The notes under the pieces were generated by a model, which saw nothing but the letters and a program-made list of their open reading frames with translations, had not been told where the DNA came from and searched no databases. Source: Poecilobothrus nobilitatus (taxonomy: Eukaryota > Arthropoda > Insecta > Diptera > Dolichopodidae). Taken from it: DNA of 64,000 nt. The position numbers and the translations under genes were made by a program. Of the stretch, positions 14,396-26,166 are shown one piece after another; within the stretch, counting starts at the first letter, position 1; each line of letters begins with the position of its first letter. The stretch covers positions 270,746,515 through 270,810,514 of the forward strand of contig OX352773.1 in the NCBI GenBank assembly GCA_947095535.1, given 5' to 3'.

Positions 14396-15879
14396 TATCC
14401 TAAGATCTGCATTCGTACGGTTATAAAAATAGTTAGAAACTTTAATTTCTATTTTATTTTGCATGTAAGAAACTTAATTATATAGAACTAGTATTATAAT
14501 TACAGTACATCTAATTATAAAAAACTAATGTTAACATTTCAATATTATGTATTTCGATCAGAGTAACAATTAAATACATATATAGCGTTATACGTAAAAG
14601 TTTGAATACAGAAAAGGTTTTACAACCCATAACGAAAACAAAAACATCTGCTTCATTGTTTTTTTTAAATGAATACAAAAGATATTTTTTAAATCTATAG
14701 AATGAAGTGTCCCCAGTTTTAAAATAACTTTATGCTTTCTTTAATCAATTTTTTTTTAAATTTTATCCTTTTGAATTACCTTAATACGATATTCAGTAGA
14801 TTATTGAGAAGCTATAAAAGATTTAAATTCATTAATGACATTTTATAACTCCATTATAGCTTATATTTTTATATTTACCTGTCTCCTTTTTACCTTTATT
14901 TTTCTTAAATTCATAGCAACTCAGTCAAATTAAAAATTGACAGAATCAGTCTGAACTGTGACTGAAATCATATATAATAATATGTTTTCTCTTTTTTCTT
15001 TAGTTTAAATATTTATTAACAATTCAATACACGCAACATTGTATATTTAAAACTATCAAATCTAGTAGTGTAAAAATACTACACTGCAATGAAGTCCCGC
15101 GCAAAATTTAAAAAAATATATTAAAAAATTAATTGATTCAGTTTTACCCACGATCCAGACATTAAAAAGAACAGAAAAATATTAAAATTATTAAAATATA
15201 TTTAATTATATATATATATATATTATATATAAATATATATATACATTATATGTATGTATAATATACATATAAACAAGAACCATATATATTAATGCGGTTG
15301 AATTCAATGCTTATAGTACAATATATGTATGTAAAGCAAACTACATTTATCTTAAGATATTTACTAATGTTCTATAACATCATGAATTTTTTGTAATTTG
15401 ATATTTTTAATTTATCAAAAAAAAAAAAAGAATTGATTTTAAATTTGTGAAATTTAGTTTTTTTCTTTTTTTTTTTAATTTTAAAGGTTACTTGTGGTTA
15501 GATTAAAAACAAATTAATAAAATTGAAAATGTGCTCCTGTCCACACTCTTACAATCTTTGGATATTTAAGAACATAATTTTGTACACTATCCATTTCATG
15601 TAAAACATAAAGGTAATTCGTATAAATTTAATTGAAAGAAAGGAATTCTATTGGATGGTGTTACGAGCCCTGTCCATACTATTAATTCAAACACCAATTT
15701 TTTTTATATTACTTATACTTACTTATAAGCTTAATTTTAAAGTTTGAAATTAAATTTTTATAATTATTATATTTTGTGAAAAATATTTTTTTTCACCTTA
15801 CAAAAAAAGATAATTGTTTTTCAATTTACAAAACTAAATTTCTTTTTACTTATGAAAAAATATGATATGTTAAAATTTA
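14396..15879. other. Non-coding
   Basis: TA tracts and poly-A runs. A Tc1-end-like motif lies at 15676-15698, but there is no gene. Confidence 0.5.
15206..15245. repeat. TA-rich microsatellite
   Basis: Mostly TA dinucleotides with single-base interruptions. Confidence 0.8.
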
Positions 15880-16520
15880 GCAAAAAATGTGACCACTAAT
15901 AATTCAAACACTAGGTAAGATTGTAATTAATATTGTCCTCTAGGTTATGTCCCCTTTATCTTCGATTACAGCTTCAATTCTTTTAGGTATTGTATTGACA
16001 AGTTGACAAGAAAATTGCGAATCACTTCCCAAATTTCTTTTCATAATACCCCAAAAAGATTAGATGGGGTTTAAATGATGGCCAATCTATTACATTAATT
16101 TCTGCCTCGACTAACCACTTTTTAGTTTTTTTAGAAGTGTTATGAAGTACCGTCCTGTTGTATGTCGCCTCTTCAAAGAAAATTAACTTAGGTAAAGATG
16201 GAATTAAATTTATTTCTTCTAATATATTAAAATATTTTTCGGAGTTTATAGTTCCATTTACAAAATGTACACACCACACCTTTTGAAGACATGCATCCCC
16301 ACACAATAACACTGGCTGAAAACTTCATTGTCATTTTTAAACAATCTTCATATATACCCTTTGGTTTTAGTTCTAATTATTATTTTTCTTTCATCACCTA
16401 CTTCAAATGTAGACTCATCGCCAAAAATAACGGTGCCCAATGCCTATCCACCCAAATTTTTCTTTCTTTCTTTGGTTTAGTTAGTAGAGGTTGCAGGTTT
16501 GGTTAGTTCCCTTTAACCTG
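15880..16520 (-). pseudogene. Tc1/mariner-type transposase remnant
   Basis: Reading the minus strand from 16510 gives VIFGDESTFEVGDERK, with the first catalytic Asp. It continues SVIVWGCMSSKG, HFVNGTINSEKYFNIL, a shifted QQDGTS..HTSKKTKKW with the second Asp region, and INVIDWPSFKPHL..L..YEKKFGK. The last block corresponds to the WPxxSPDLNPIE region, where the third acidic residue is lost. At least three frame changes and internal stops make it dead. On the plus strand, tgaccactaataattcaaacactag at 15889-15913, with a similar motif at 15676-15698, may be terminal repeat sequence. The DNA-binding N-terminus was not found. Confidence 0.8.
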
Positions 16521-16797
16521 TATTTAGAGGTTTTGTATTACAAATTTGACTTGAAAAATAACATAAATATTGAAAAAGAAAATAACATATATACCTTATA
16601 AAAGCCGCATCCAATTTTATGAATGTTTTTTCTAAACCATTCTCGTTTCTTTTCCTTTCCTATATTTTCTACCATTTTTTTATACACGAGTGTATCACGC
16701 ACCGTAATAATAATAATATATTAATATCAATACAAATAATAATAGCTCCTATAGTGGAGATCCGTTTAGTTTTTACCACATACAGAAAGGCAGGCAT

Positions 16798-17045
16798 TAT
16801 ATGTTACTGTATGATGCAACTGAATAATGAACTGCGTGCAATAATAATAGGCGAATTCATTTTTTCAATATAACTCAACTTACGATTCACAGTTTTCAAA
16901 TCTCTACCCTATCCTTAGTCCCTAATTAAAATAGCGCGTGGACAGTTAACGGTTTTATCCCATTATATTGGTTAAAGAAGGAAGCCCGGGTTTAGTCAGT
17001 AAAACTGTTGTCTTTTGAAGATTTTTCCTCACTTAGGAGCAAAAA
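16798..17045. repeat. Dispersed repeat family R-a, copy 1
   Basis: Shares ordered blocks with 43423-43685: actgtatg, aactg, aataataggcg(a/g)attc, ccctatcctt/cc and gtttagtcagtaa, then tttgaagatt. No coding capacity is visible. The order and spacing fit a short non-autonomous transposon or LINE/SINE tail rather than chance. Confidence 0.6.
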
Positions 17046-17703
17046 AAAAATTGTAACCATCACTATATGGTATATCATAGTTTCATTTTAAAGTTATATA
17101 AAATACATATTCTATTATTCGCACTATTTAATTCACTTTCTTCTTCCTTTAATTTTTTTTATTTTACTAGTGAATGTCAATTTTATTCAAATCTACTACA
17201 TATAATTTCAGTTTTTCCATATATAGAATAAATAGTTATAAATTCAGATTTTTTTAAAAGACCAATTTTATGATTTGAACAATTTTTATCACATAATTTA
17301 AAAAACGAATTGATTTTTAATCAAAAACTATTGAATAAAATGTTAATTTAATTCTAAATCATACATCAATTATTCAAAATTATTTAAAAATGAAAAGTTT
17401 TGATTTTATCAAAAAAAAAACATAGAAAATCTATTTGCAACATTTTTTCCTTAAATATTGAGAAAAAATAAAAAATATAACATTTATTTAACATTAAATC
17501 AACATAAAAAATTTATAAAAATTAGTATCTAAATGGAAAATTTTATAAAATATATTTTTCACATAATTTTAACAGAATTTTTCACGTCATTATATTCTAT
17601 ACAAAAAAAACAATCTATAAATACATTATCAATAATTGTTTATGGTTTTTTTTTCTAATCTAAACAATTCTCTTTCATATTCTCTATCTATAACTTACCT
17701 AAC

Positions 17704-17741
<38 letters not shown>

Positions 17742-20439
17742 CATCATCATTTTTTTTATTGTGTAAATTGAATTTTCTTAGTTCTTCATTTCTACAAGCT
17801 GCTGTTGATTTAAAGAACAAAACAAAAGAAAAAAGAGCGAATAAAAAAAATTGAGGGTATAAACAAGCAAGTATTCCAGATACAAAAAAAAAAAAAAACA
17901 AATATCAGGATCCAACCGATATAAAAAGGATACAAAACAAGAATTCAAGGATTGAAAGAATGCGATATAACAAACATAAAAAAATATTGAATATGTTTTA
18001 TACTGCTGGATGCAATTTTTCGAATGTGTGGTTGGAATGCGGTTTTCTAAACAAAATATTAAAAAGTTTTCTTTTTAAAAAATATATTTTTCCAATTGTT
18101 TTTTTTTTTTTTTTTTTGTTGAATTTGTTTTTGAAAAATTTTCATGAAAATGTTTTTGATATGCATTGCACATGTTTTATTTTGTACCCAAAAGATACAT
18201 TTCCGAGGTCACATATGTACACAAATATGTAAGAAAATGTTTAAAAATAAAAGAAAATGTAAGGATATTTTTTTAAATTAAAATAGATTGATTCGGAATT
18301 ATTTTAAAACATACGATGGATAAAATTGATTTTGTATGTGTTGACGTTCTTATAAGGGATAATTGAATCAAATGAAAAGCTACGAACAATTTTTTTTTTT
18401 TTTTTTTGGCAATAATTTGGTTAAATTGAAATTTTTGCTCATCGATGTCCTTTACAGATTGAATTGTTATAAGACGATGATCCGGTATATACCTAGTCTA
18501 TGCGGCAACAAGTTTTTTTTATCAAAAATGTGTAAAGGAAAAGAAATTTGAGATTTGAAAGTACAATTATATATATATTCAAATTTATATTTCACCTCTT
18601 AAGTGATTTTTCAAACTTGTGAGATTTGAGACAGAGTCTTCGTTGCAAGTTACAGCTTATATTAAGTGTTAGCACTTTTATTTACTTGATTTCAGAAATT
18701 TATTTAATGTTGTATTTAAAGTAAACTAAACATTTTTTTTACTTTTTTTTTTATGAAATCTTTTAAATTTCAATTATGGTCATTTTTTTTTTTACATATA
18801 CACATATGTACATATACTTACAATTGAAAAGTATATTTAAAATACTCTAAAATTATTTCCGCCTGTTTTTGCTTCAATTAAATAAATAAAATCAAAATAT
18901 ATAAAATATATGTTTAATTTATTTTATTAAAATATTTTATGTATGCAATTGAACACTTTATTTTATTCATTTAAATCATAAGATGGTAAAAAAAAAGAAG
19001 CCCTGGAATATAATGAAAACCAGTATAGATATTAGGATCTTAAGTTATTAACTTATAATTAAAATTCAAATAAATAAATTTTAAGCCTGTTATTGAAATT
19101 TACCAGTTATTTCTTCTTTTTTATCATATATTGAATCTGATCTGGTGCAGTTTTCCAGTAATGGTTAGATAATTGGTTATGTTGTTTTGTTGCATTATAT
19201 AAATATTTTTTTAATTTATATTTCAATTTACTTTTGGTAAAAAAAATTATAAAAGTAAGGAATATTTGAAATTCCTAATTAAGTCATTAAAATTTGAGTA
19301 CAACTTGTAAAATTGTGGTAAAAAGGCATATTAAAAACTTTTTAAAGTGTATCCATGCCCATACATTTAACCAATAATTTAAGATTTGTCTATTTCAAAT
19401 ATTTTAAAATATTCTGATTCAAAATTTAGATCTTGATTTTATGACCATTGACCTCTCAGAACTACTTTAGGTATACCCAATATAGCAAATGTTGATTTTG
19501 TATCTAAATAAAAACTTATATTTTTATTTTAGAAATGACTGACCATTTCTTTTAGTGGTACTTTACTCTTAATTTACTTTTATGAGCCTATATGTTTTCG
19601 TAATTTTTTCTTTCCAATTGAATCAGACTACTATAAATTTCTTAATCATTTCAGCTGGACTACCCAATTAACATATAACTATATATATATACATATATAT
19701 TTAAAGTACTTTTTGTTTTTAATCTGCATTTCTATTAGTTGCAAGTAATCAAACAAAAACAAAAAAAAAAAAACAAAAACAAAAAAGAAAACCTTAACCG
19801 AACATTTTCTAAAAATTTTTGTTGAAATGAGAAGAAACCCGTGAGACCTGTGCTTTTGAAAGGCTAAAACCAAAACTACAAATAGGAAAATTTGAATGTT
19901 TAAAAAGTTTGTATGTTTTTAAAACAATTGAAATTATAGCAAAACATTGAAGCAAAAAGAATACAAAACTTTTTTTTTTCCACAAAAATTAACACTTAAA
20001 GTCCTTGAAACTTTTATTTTAATAGTGTGGTATATATATATATGTATTTTATAAATGACTATTTACTCATACTTATATGAAAATTATTCTATTGTTAGGG
20101 AAAATTTTTGTAAATAAAGACAAAAATAAAAATTTAATTCTTTATCGAAACTATGATGATGACCCGTGAGAATATATAGTTTAAAATTTCTTTTAAATTT
20201 ATACAACTCACATCAAATAAAGTTTAAGATAATGAAATTATCTATGGTCATGTTTTATATTATATATATTAAGTATCTTATAGATACATACACAATTTTA
20301 AATTTGTTAAAAATAATAATTTTGTAAAAATTGTATTTAATTTAAAACAAAAAATTAAAATAAAATTTTTCTTTAATGATTTCAAGATTGTATATATGTA
20401 GTTTAAAAAAAAAAATTAAAGATATTGAAAAAAAGAATA
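17046..20439. other. Non-coding
   Basis: Only low-complexity T-rich open frames and poly-T/A runs. Confidence 0.6.
17705..17735. repeat. Poly-T tract, about 31 bases
   Basis: The longest homopolymer in the window; a likely sequencing-length error site. Confidence 0.95.
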
Positions 20440-20609
20440 GGTGAAGAAATTTTAACAGTTTCTTATCTTTGAAATACATATTTTAAAAAGTTAAGAAAAA
20501 GAGTACCAGCTAAGAAATATAGCAATTTTGGTAGAGGTATAGGAGGTGCATTATACAGTTTCAATACCAGTTTAAAAAATTCAAGTATAAAGGTAGAATT
20601 TAAAAAAAA

Positions 20610-21673
20610 CAAGTAAAAGTAGCAGTAAGTCGATGTAACCAACTTATTTATACCCTACACCTAAAAAATTCAAATTAAATTAAAAATCCATAAGTTATTT
20701 TAGTTAAGTATTTAATATAACTAAGCTAAAAAAATAAATGCTTTTACAACCTTTGTACAAAATTTCAGATTTCTATCTTTATTAAATTCGAAAATAAGCT
20801 TCTTAGGTCTTGGGAAGTGTGTGAAGGCACGCGGACCACCACCCCAATTCATCTCAAATTTTAGAGACATCAACAGGGTAGAATATTCTTATATCAAATT
20901 TTAAGTTTATATATTTATTAATTTCGAAGATATGCTTGTTTGGTCTTGGGAGTTGTGTGGCAGATACCCGAACAACCATTCTAATTCATCTTAAATTTTG
21001 GACAAATGAGAGATTCAGGAAACAACACCCTAGTACCAAATTTGAAGTTTCTATCTTTATTAATTTCGAAGATATGCTTGTTCGGTTTTGGGAGTTGTAT
21101 GGGAGGTACCCGAACAGCTCCTCCAATTCATCTCAAATTTTCAACAAATAAGGGATTCAGGACACAACACCCTAGTACCAAATTTGAAGTTTCTATCTTT
21201 ATTAATTTCGAATATATGCTTGTTCGGTTCTGAGATTTGTATGGGAGGTACCCGAACAACCACTCCAATTCATCTCAAATTTTAGGCATATCAGGGATTC
21301 AGGAAAACACACCTTCGTACAAAATTTTAAGTTTCTATCTTTATTAATTTCGAAGATATGCGTATTGGATTTTGGGAGTTGTATGGGAGGTACTCGAACG
21401 CATGGTCCGATTTCGCCCATTTACAATCCCCGCCTTACCTTAGTCATTGTTAACCTACAGTATAAATTTCATCAAGATAGCATCATTATTTTTTGAGTTA
21501 TCGTGCTTACGGACGAACGGACGGACGGGCGAACATCGCTAAATCGACTCCTGAGGTTATCCTGATTCAGAATATATATACATGTCTATACCTAACTCGC
21601 TTCCTTTTGGTGGTTACAAACACCATACCAAAGTTAATATACCCTATACTTAATGTGTAGGGTATAATAATAA
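20610..21673 (+). mobile_element. Helentron/DINE-like element with central tandem repeats
   Basis: It begins acaagtaaaag, then tataccctacac at 20649-20660. It ends with a hairpin whose arms are tataccctatac (21638-21649) and gtgtagggtata (21655-21666), so the left-end motif is repeated in the right-end stem. The middle holds five ~142-bp tandem repeats. To their right lies a (GGAC)n-type tract, cggacggacggg, near 21520. This plan (subterminal motif, central tandem repeats, GTCY-type microsatellite, 3' hairpin) is that of DINE-1/mini-me/Helentron-derived elements of flies. No protein is encoded. Confidence 0.7.
20773..21420 (+). repeat. Central tandem repeat, ~142-bp unit, about 5 copies
   Basis: The anchor ctatctttattaatttcgaa recurs at 20773, 20909, 21051, 21193 and 21335, so the steps are 136, 142, 142 and 142. 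Each unit carries a gggagttgt(a/g)tggga motif, acccgaaca and aattcatctcaaatttt. Short reading frames across these units are artefacts of the repeat. Confidence 0.9.
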
Positions 21674-22915
21674 GCATACTATAATAGAAACCGTAAATGA
21701 AAGAAATAAGATAACGCTTATATCTGCGTATATCAGGGGAGCAAACTGGAAAGAAGAATTTGAGATTTAAATCATTATTTTTAGATCAAAAATTAGATAA
21801 AGCCATTATTATGCGCGATTTAAATATTAGAATAGGTGAAGAAAATCAAAATTTAGATTAATTTAGTACATAAATTAACGATTTAATGGTAAAAAGGTGC
21901 TCCAAAGAAAAAGTTTGGAGTTTTGTGCAGATTATGCATAATAATTTTAAATGCAAGAACGTCAATGGACCAACAGGGAGAGTTTACATATATGTATATC
22001 AAATATAGGTAGTTCTGTAAATGATATTTGTGGCGTATCCTGTGAAAATATTAATATTTTAGAAAATTTTATTATTGAAGTAAAAATATGGTCAGATCAC
22101 ATGCTGAGCACTCATGTACTAAAAACTTGGATCAAAATCTAGTCAATATATCTATCTGATGAACATTGTAATAGAGTTGTATAGTTTAAACCCAAACAAA
22201 AATGATTTGACAGAGTTTGTTATAGTGCGAGAAGTAAATCCTACAAATTGATTAAACAGTGGGGAAAACATAATCAGTTAAAAGACAAAATGGAATTTAC
22301 TGCAAGATATTCCAAAAGAGATAAGACAAAAAATATAAAGAAATTTGTAGAAAAAACCAACAAGGATACTATATAAAGCTTGAGGAAAAAATTAATAAGG
22401 TAAAAGACAACAGGAATTGGTGGGAACTAGTTAAAGAACTTAAAAAAGTAAAATTTGTAAAAGGAAATGAATTAGATGCGAATGCATATAAAAGGTATTT
22501 TTCAGACTTATTAAACTCTAAGCTTACAGCACCTGAAATTTTGTATGCGGAAGCTTTTGTGGAGTATTTAGAGCTAGATTCTGATATAACAATTAACGAA
22601 ATAAAAAAAATGTTAAAAAAAGCTAAATTAGACAAATCACCGGAGAATGATGCGTATGAGTTCTATATTAACTCGACAGATTGTTTTCTTAAAGAGCTAG
22701 CAGGAGTATACACAAAAATGCTTATAAGTGGAAAAGTGGGAGACAACTTTCTTAAAACATTGGTTTTTCCAAAATACAAAAAAGGAGATGTGAATGAGGT
22801 ACATAATTATCGAAGGAAGGAAACTTTGGAAATGCTAAAACGGAATCTAATAGAAAATAGTTATGAAAAATCAGCAATAAGTAACCATGAAATTTACCGA
22901 AATTTAGACTTTTAA

Positions 22916-24382
22916 AAATTTATATTTATATATATATACATATATATATTCAGCCCTAATTATATTTTAAAATAATAAAAATAAACAAGGCAGAATGTAA
23001 ACAAACGGTTTTTAAAGGCGCGTATTTCCAAAAGAAAATACAAACTATTTAGAACTGTCATTTGCACCAAAATTTGAAAATGTTCTTAGAATTTCATATA
23101 ATAAGCAAAAATGTTAAAAATAAAGAGACTTTCATCAATTTTAAGGAAACTCTACATAGTTAAGAAAAACCATTAACACATGTAAAGTTATAAAGTTGAA
23201 ACCATAATTTTTGCCTCGTATTTTGAAAAAATTTTTACAGGTGCCTATAATAAGTTACAGGTGTTTAAATATAGGAAAATTTCAATTTTTGAGTCCTTTT
23301 ATAGTCCTTAAACAAAGGTACAAGGAGGTACAAAAGATTTGCTGATCTCCTTAAAGGAGGTACAAAAGATTTTCTGAGGATATTTATACTAATTCTAAAA
23401 GTTCTTTCTTATCGCAAAGTTCTCAATTTCAAGTCCCCATCTAAAAGCGTGCCGGAGTTATGAAAAAGGAAAAATTATACAAAATTTCGTTTTTACATAA
23501 CGGTAAATTTAAATAGTAAATTACAAAATATTGCACAATTTTGATATTGTTTTATAGAGGTTAGAAAAATTTTCGGTCTTCTAGCAATTGTAAAACTACT
23601 ACGCAGAATGTGAGATATATACATTTAAAAATAGGGCTTTTCCAATATTTTAGGGTCTGTAGCTCCGTAATGGAATGGGGCTACATGAAAAAGTTGTTCT
23701 ATACAATATTAATTTTTTTATGGGACCTACTCATAGTTAAAATTTTATTTCAAAGTTTTGTAAACAGAAAGACGGGCATAGCGAAACTAATAGGCACATT
23801 TTTTTAAATTTTTTTTGGAGATGTGCTAAAAAAGACTCCGGATACTGAAATTAATATTAAATATATAATGAATATTTAATTCTTTTTAATTTCTTTATTT
23901 ATTATTAACTAACTTTTGAACGGCTTAAAGCTAAACATATAAAATTCAAACATTTAAAGAGCATAAAAGAAATTATATAGGCACTCTGCTCATTCAAATT
24001 TTCCCCTTAGTCTCCACCAATTTATATAATACGTATCCTTTTTTTTCATTTACATATTTTTAAATCTGATAATTTTTAAAATATATTTTGTCTTTAAAAA
24101 TCAACCTTGGTTTCATAGTTTTGAATTAATTGTATAACGCAGCTTTCACAAGTGGCATTATTTTAAGATGAATACCAATTAAAAAACCATAACAAACCAA
24201 ATGTTTTTTTTTTTGCTTTTTACTCCAATGAGGACTAAATTGTATATATGTGAGTAGTTTTTACTTTATTTAGTCTCATTATGAAAAATTATAGCACTTT
24301 CGGGATAATGAATGTTTACGAGATTTGACACATCCTCAGCTAATGCATTGTTAAGTTTAAATATTTGTTGATTTCTAACTTA
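22916..24382. other. Non-coding, possibly an unclassified repeat
   Basis: 22960-23820 has phrases such as ggtctgtagctccgtaatgg and a short internal duplication (ggaggtacaaaagattt at about 23323 and 23355). This suggests an old repeat, but I cannot name it. Confidence 0.35.
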
Positions 24383-24411
24383 TACATACATACATACATA
24401 CATACATACAT
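24383..24411. repeat. Microsatellite (TACA)7
   Basis: An uninterrupted run of tetranucleotide repeats. Confidence 0.9.
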
Positions 24412-24433
24412 TCTAATACGGTTAACGGTTAAT

Positions 24434-24550
24434 ATTAATTTATAGATCTACTGGAGTGCATTTCGTACCTATGTATTCTGCTTTTAATCGTATTAATTTG
24501 TAGTTCTACAGTAGTGCATTTCGTTTCTTACTCTCAGGAATCAAGATGTC
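24434..24550. repeat. Imperfect 58-bp direct duplication
   Basis: attaattt.tag.tctac.g.agtgcatttcgt occurs at 24434 and again at 24492. Confidence 0.65.
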
Positions 24551-24835
24551 AGAGTTACTCTATGATAGATAAAATCGTTTCAAAATTACCAGAGTAGAGT
24601 TTAATGTAAAAATCTTATGTAATGTCATTATTGTTTTTTAATTTCAGATTTTAATATTATAAACTTACGTATTGAAATAATTGTAAACGAGATCATTCTA
24701 TTTAACTTATAATACTTCTCAAAATTAAATTTATAAATGTTCTCATCTTAATTTTGACAGTTTAAATTCATATTTAACTCTAGTCGTTTCGGCTGAATAA
24801 AGTTAACTCTGCATGTTAGTGGGATAATTAATCTT

Positions 24836-24985
24836 ATAAATATAAACTCAAAAACTCTACTCAAAAACTCTACTCAAACACTCTACTCATATAAACTCAA
24901 AAACTCTACAAACTAAACTCAAAAACTCTACTCTACTAAATATAAACTCATCTACTCTAAATATAAACTCAAAAACTCTACTTAA
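24836..24985. repeat. Minisatellite of AAACTCAAAAACTCTACT-like units
   Basis: Irregular repeats of aactcaaaaactctact, with spacers such as aaatat, run for about 150 bp. The plus strand is almost free of G. Confidence 0.85.
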
Positions 24986-25619
24986 GAAACAAAACACACA
25001 TCAGCAGCTTGCTGGTGGTTGTTCAGTTAATATTCGTATGTTTTTCTTTAGATATTTGTATGTGTGTGTGAATCATATGGCACAGATTATTTGCGTTAGT
25101 TATTAGATCATCGATTTTGTTCATTTTGCTTCAATTAATTTATTTCACTGCGAAAAATTTTATTCAAACAAATTTTATTTAAGTTGTTTATTTAATATTA
25201 AAAATTAGTTTTATTTTATCAACGCAACGTCGTTAATTGAAATTGGCATAATTTATCAGGTAATATTACTAATATGTTTATATAGGTAATGAAAAAAAGC
25301 GCGCTAAGAAAATGCTCTTTATAAAAAAGATTTTAAGGAGGAGAAGAAGGGTGTCAAGAAAAGTTTATTGAATTTATTCAAAAAAAAAATTATTTCCAAA
25401 AATTTTGCAGTTTTGAAAACAAGCAATTTTAGAAATATGGCATGTAAAGAGAAAATATTTTGTATTAATACTTTTTTAGGAAAAGGTGATAGTAAATTTG
25501 ACTTGAGCACTTTTGTTTTATTACATTTGAGACCTGCTTGATTTGATACGATAATTTATCGATAAATGGATTTCTGTAAAATGTTTAGAAAATGTTATAT
25601 TAACAACAAAAATTACGAA

Positions 25620-26166
25620 TTAATTCACTTTTAATAAAAATACAGTTTCAATACGTCATCTGTTTTCATATTCATAGTAATCGTCAGTTTCAGCTTCATG
25701 CTGAATATAGATTTCAATAGCAGCTGTGTCAAATAAAATATCCTTGTATTATATACATAAATATCTTCATTTGATAAAAAATATAGATTTTTCTTTACAG
25801 TAATAATTTTTATTTTAATGGCTCTATTCTGACGTCTTTTTCCATTTTTCCACGCTAGTGTATGAAAACAAATATTTTCAAATAATTGCATCAATTTGCA
25901 TTGTGTTTTTTTATAAAAATTATTTTTCAAATTTTGGATTACAAATACTTTTATTATGCATTTCTTTTTGATATCGTAAACCTGCCTTTATTCTATCAGT
26001 TGTAAAACTCTGTCATTTTGTTGCAAATATATTTGGTCGTATTGTTTTTTTGTATTAAGAAAATAGTTTTTGCCGTAAACTTTTCTAAATTCGATGTATG
26101 GTATTTGTGTCTTTTTTAATGAAAAGCAATTGATACTTTCAACATGATGTATGTAATTTCAATTAT
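25620..26166 (-). pseudogene. Decayed coding sequence of unknown family
   Basis: On the minus strand one frame runs from a TGA at about 26167 for 56 codons (it includes PYIEFRKVYGKNYFLNTKKQ and YDQIYLQQNDRVLQLIE). It meets a single TAA, then continues about 118 codons to a stop at 25631 (it includes LFENICFHTLAWKNGKRRQ). Two consecutive open stretches in one frame are unlikely by chance at this base composition. Near 25745 a second frame starts to look protein-like (DTAAIEIYIQHEAETDDYYE), which suggests a frameshift. I do not recognise the family. A transposase, an unknown gene remnant or chance are all possible. Confidence 0.3.

Larger units (their letters stand above)
20440..22915 (+). mobile_element. 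LINE endonuclease + RT N-terminal segment, split by an insertion
   Basis: The left part (about 20440-20610) reads KKYSNFGRGIGGALYSF...SIKVEFKK, the early part of an APE-type endonuclease. The right part resumes at about 21674 with IIETVNERNKITLISAYIRGANW. It continues AIIMRDLNIRIGEENQN (the GDLNARIG block), NIGSSVNDI and VKIWSDHM (the SDH block). Then follow EILYAEAFVEYLEL, NEIKKMLKKAKLDKSPENDAYE and TLVFPKYKKGDVNEVHNYR, the first RT blocks. It stops after NYR, so the catalytic FADD part is missing. The EN part has several stops; 22541-22915 is open. The interruption at 20610-21673 is a separate Helentron-like element. Confidence 0.85.

Noticed and set aside
17636..18551. Plus-strand frames with long Phe runs
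   Set aside because: They come from poly-T tracts; no motif, no splice context.
20936..21420. Several overlapping 60-75 codon frames on both strands
   Set aside because: They are read out of the 142-bp tandem repeats and repeat the same peptide; not genes.
25800..25850. KRRQNRAIKIKI resembling a homeodomain end
   Set aside because: No WF before it and no other homeodomain residues; chance likeness in a Lys-rich frame.
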